Below, piece by piece: positions 61,009-64,000 of a stretch of 64,000 nucleotides of DNA. The DNA is taken from assembly GCA_032173965.1 (NCBI GenBank), contig CM063284.1, positions 64,168,863 through 64,232,862 of the forward strand, in the 5' to 3' direction. How positions within the stretch are numbered: the first letter of the stretch is position 1; every line of letters begins with the position of its first letter. Source of the DNA: Sitta carolinensis. Its lineage: Eukaryota > Chordata > Aves > Passeriformes > Sittidae. The notes under the pieces are model-generated. The model worked only from the letters and a program-made list of their open reading frames with translations, was not told where the DNA came from and did no database searches. Position numbers and translations under genes: made by a program.

Positions 61009-64000
61009 ATATTAAAAAGAGAAGGGCAGATTATACAAGTTATTTCAAAATATTTGAGCCGGAGTTATTGTGGTCTCAATGGCCATTTCTACCTAGCCAA
61101 GACAAAGAATCAATAGAGTCTATCTATTTGTTAAACGACTTCCCTTCAAACAAAAGAAGGTAGTAGGCATTTAATGAATAGTCATAGCAAACCTGTAACT
61201 TTTAAAAGATAGGCTAAGAAGTTGTGAAAAAGTGTAAAAAGTTGTGGCATATATGCAAAATTATGATAGAAAGTTTCATTTCTTCACAAAGCTGCATCAG
61301 AATTTCAGAACTGATCAGGGACATGCAATAAAGTCCAACATTCCCTCAATTACTGAAACAGTGAAACAGTGATTGTATTAATTTGAGCATTACCTTATGC
61401 ATTACCACTACCACCCCTCCTCTTTTTTGGACAGCATCACAAGTGTACTGTGAGTAGTTACAACTTGTAGAGGCAACCAAGTGTTTGCTGTTACAACACA
61501 TGCATGGAGCTGGTAATGGCCAGTCCCACCTCATCCTGTACAACACTGTCCAAAATATCCAGTGGTGCTGCCAGACTCAAAATATGTCACTATGTCCTCC
61601 TGATAATGCAAAAGGACAGTCCCACAAATTTAGATCTGTCATCCTTCTGAAACAGATGGAACTTGACGGGAAAATTATTTTAAAAGTTGATTTGAGTCAA
61701 TTGAACCAACTGAATCATAAAAAACATAAACAGCCAACTGATATATATTCCCCTGCCTTTTGCCATAGACAGGAACAATCTATCTTTATTCACTGCATAT
61801 ACAGTTACTGGTATGCAAGTTTGATGGCAGGCTATTCCTTAGAGCACATAAATTCCAGGCGAGTGTGTTCGTGCTGAGCTGCAACACTGCAGAGCTATCT
61901 GAACCCAGAGCTGCAGCAGCAACAGGTATCACTGGAACTTTCAAGTGCAAATTATTCTTATAAAGCCCAGTGCAAAGTTCAGCCACTGAGCTTTTGATCT
62001 ACAGGATCTGGTCTGTGACTCACACAGGAATTCAACATATTCATACTTTGCTCTAAGTACCTTGACTGAGTCTTCTGAGGTTAATAAAAATTGAGGTAAC
62101 ATATTTGACTCACTGATCCCTGTCAACACCTCCAAGCTCCCACTTCCAGTATCTGTGTCCAGTGTCTGAATTCTAGGTCTGTTAGGAAGTCTGTGTGGGC
62201 AATGACCTAAAAATATTCAATAGAGAAGCCACTTTTGATTGGCATGTATTTTTGCTACACCAGTCACATAAATGAAGTTTTAAATCCTTAGCAGCATACA
62301 CATTCCTAGTTTCAGGTTATATTTCAGTAAATAAGTGCATGGACACTGGGTCAGATGTGCAGTGTCTATAAACCAGCAGATCTCTGAGCTTCCTGTAAGG
62401 TCTGAAGACCTAGAAGAACTGAGCGTCTAATCTGAAGTGTTCTAGGTAAAAATGGAGTCCCTTTCTAAAATATTAATGGGAAAATTAACTGAATTTGTGT
62501 CCAAAGATATATTGTCTGATTAATACTACCTGAACACACAGTTCTTGCCTTAAATAGGTACCCTAATCTAAAATGCAAATGAACAGAGATAAAGGAAAAT
62601 AGGAGAAAGTATTATACTGGAGAGATTCAATACAATAAAATCTTCAGCTTTCACAGCATTTTCAGTATGAAGGCCCATTTCTCACAAAATGAAGTTTGAA
62701 GGAAGAGGGGGAAAGATCATGCATTTGTCATGGTTCAAATTTCATCTTCATTCAAAACTAAAAATGATACTATCAAAGCAAAACTGCCACCCCAAGCCAC
62801 CTCCAACTGTCAAAACATTTCTATGACTCTGTTTAAAATAACTGGTAATGGCCTCTCTTGATCTCGTATCCCTAAAATGATCCCCTAAAATAAAGGAATT
62901 AGACCCCTGTCTTTCAAAGGTCATTAGCATAGGAAACAATGAGTTAACAATAATGAGGTGTCAGTAGCAGCAATGAGGTTATTTTTTGATCCCAAGCTAA
63001 TTGAAACAGTTGGAAGATAATTCCCTAATGTGCCAAATAAATCCCTCTCAACTTTTACAGAACAAAAAGAACAAGCATGAAGATAGGAGTGTGGTTGTTA
63101 CAAAAACACATCCTATGAATGAATCTAGGAAATCACTAAAACTTTATTAAACTGGAAATAACATATATGGAGCCACAGGATGGATTTTAAGCTCTTTCAA
63201 CACTAAGTTTACTTTCATTTACTGAAATCACTCTCCCTTAGTATGAAGCTTCATTCAACACACATATCGTGTCTCAGACAACAAAAAGCAGTAGCTTGGC
63301 CAAGTTTCCTAACAGATCCATGGATTAGACCACAAAGCTTTAGTCTACAGGGAAAAGCAGTTGACTTGGCAAGTCTGCCTGTAGCTTGCTGACCTTTGTT
63401 TCAGAAAAGGTCACTGCAGAGTCAAGTTCCTGAACTTCCCAGGGATTCTGCAGCTCTAAAGCTAGGGATCTTTTAGACTGTAGCATCATGATAGCCTAAA
63501 GAAACATGAATTAATAAACCCTTTTTTTAAATTCCCACAAAACCTTTGCAGAAGTCCAGGAGAGATCAGGAGTGATACCAGTCCAGTTCTCAGTTATCAG
63601 CAACCAAGACATTGCTGGAAAGTGCTGTAAGAACACAAAAAACCAGCTGCACATAGCTGAAAGGCTGAAGGTTTCTGTGTCCGTGTGAGAAGCTTTGATT
63701 GTCTGTGGTCTGCCCTGAGCACAATTATGAGAGTTTAGCTTACAGTGCTATCAAGCTGGCTCTTCTTGTTACATTCAATGAAATGAAAAACAAAATAAAA
63801 AGGCAGTGAATTTTTTCCTCGATAATTTTCAGTGGCAGAATAGAACACTGTGCACCTTAGGCTGCAGGAATTAAGTTGTAAACCATGGCAGATTATAATT
63901 GATTTGCTAAAAGAGCAAATAGAAACCCTTGAGTTACACAGCATTTTAAGCAAGAGAATGACAGACTGAAACAGGTTTATCGCTGATGTTAAGTTAAATC
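61009..64000. other. Downstream non-coding DNA to window end
   Basis: AT-rich sequence. The longest open frame is 61485-61877 (130 codons, +), with no signal peptide, repeat or known motif. I see no exon, mobile element or RNA gene. Confidence 0.65.

Noticed and set aside
61485..61877. 130-codon open frame near the right end
   Set aside because: No motif or family resemblance; probably chance.
1..64000. Exons of the expected neighbours STMND1 and CAP2, tRNA or microRNA genes, CRISPR arrays
   Set aside because: No matching protein segments, tRNA boxes or spaced repeat arrays were seen. Short divergent exons could be missed by eye; a translated search against avian proteins would decide.

Overview
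This window looks like a bird nuclear chromosome. Three chicken-repeat-1 (CR1) LINE fragments can be recognised (3.65 kb, 40.3 kb and 46.84-48.29 kb), and spliceosomal introns with GT/AG borders and a CpG-island promoter are present. The order of bird is uncertain; an LTR-like block near 58.2-58.8 kb resembles elements I associate with passerines. Nothing bacterial, viral-episomal, CRISPR-like or operon-like is present.

One protein-coding gene can be supported: RBM24, on the + strand, with four coding exons (36017-36184, 36743-36866, 37992-38046, 44504-44839/44903). It encodes a muscle-enriched single-RRM RNA-binding protein that controls splicing and mRNA stability. All splice junctions follow GT/AG and keep the family's known exon phases. 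The RRM is intact, with RNP2 in exon 1 and RNP1 split across the exon 1/2 junction. The one break is near the end of exon 4. A cytosine appears to be missing from a C run at 44808-44810. The frame therefore leaves the conserved terminus that ends QLQTDRMQ and runs 30 residues into what should be 3' UTR.

Layout: 1-35 kb is a non-coding upstream desert with sparse old CR1 pieces, a small CpG-rich patch beside a 43-nt T tract (9.48-9.96 kb), a pure pyrimidine tract (17.1 kb) and a possible conserved element with a palindromic homeodomain site (31.44-31.68 kb). About 35.3-36.76 kb is the RBM24 CpG island, holding the promoter, exon 1, a 558-bp intron with a (GGT)n quadruplex-prone tract, and exon 2. 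36.87-44.5 kb holds introns 2 and 3, with two TG repeats just upstream of the 55-nt exon 3 and a CpG-retaining block in front of exon 4. 44.84-46.64 kb is a long AU-rich 3' UTR with tandem ATTAAA/AATAAA signals. 46.84-48.29 kb is a long degraded CR1 carrying an internal minisatellite. 48.3-64 kb is a second non-coding desert, with an LTR-like block and an A-rich/T-rich inverted repeat.

The most interesting hypothesis is autoregulation. RBM24 protein binds GU-rich RNA (GUGUG-type motifs), and its own pre-mRNA carries a 45-nt (UG)n tract about 70 nt upstream of a short exon whose skipping would shift the frame. A weak exon 2 acceptor, a strong Kozak ATG inside exon 2 and a cryptic T23-preceded acceptor in intron 3 are other possible control points. 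Flanking genes expected from vertebrate synteny (STMND1 and CAP2) were looked for but not seen.
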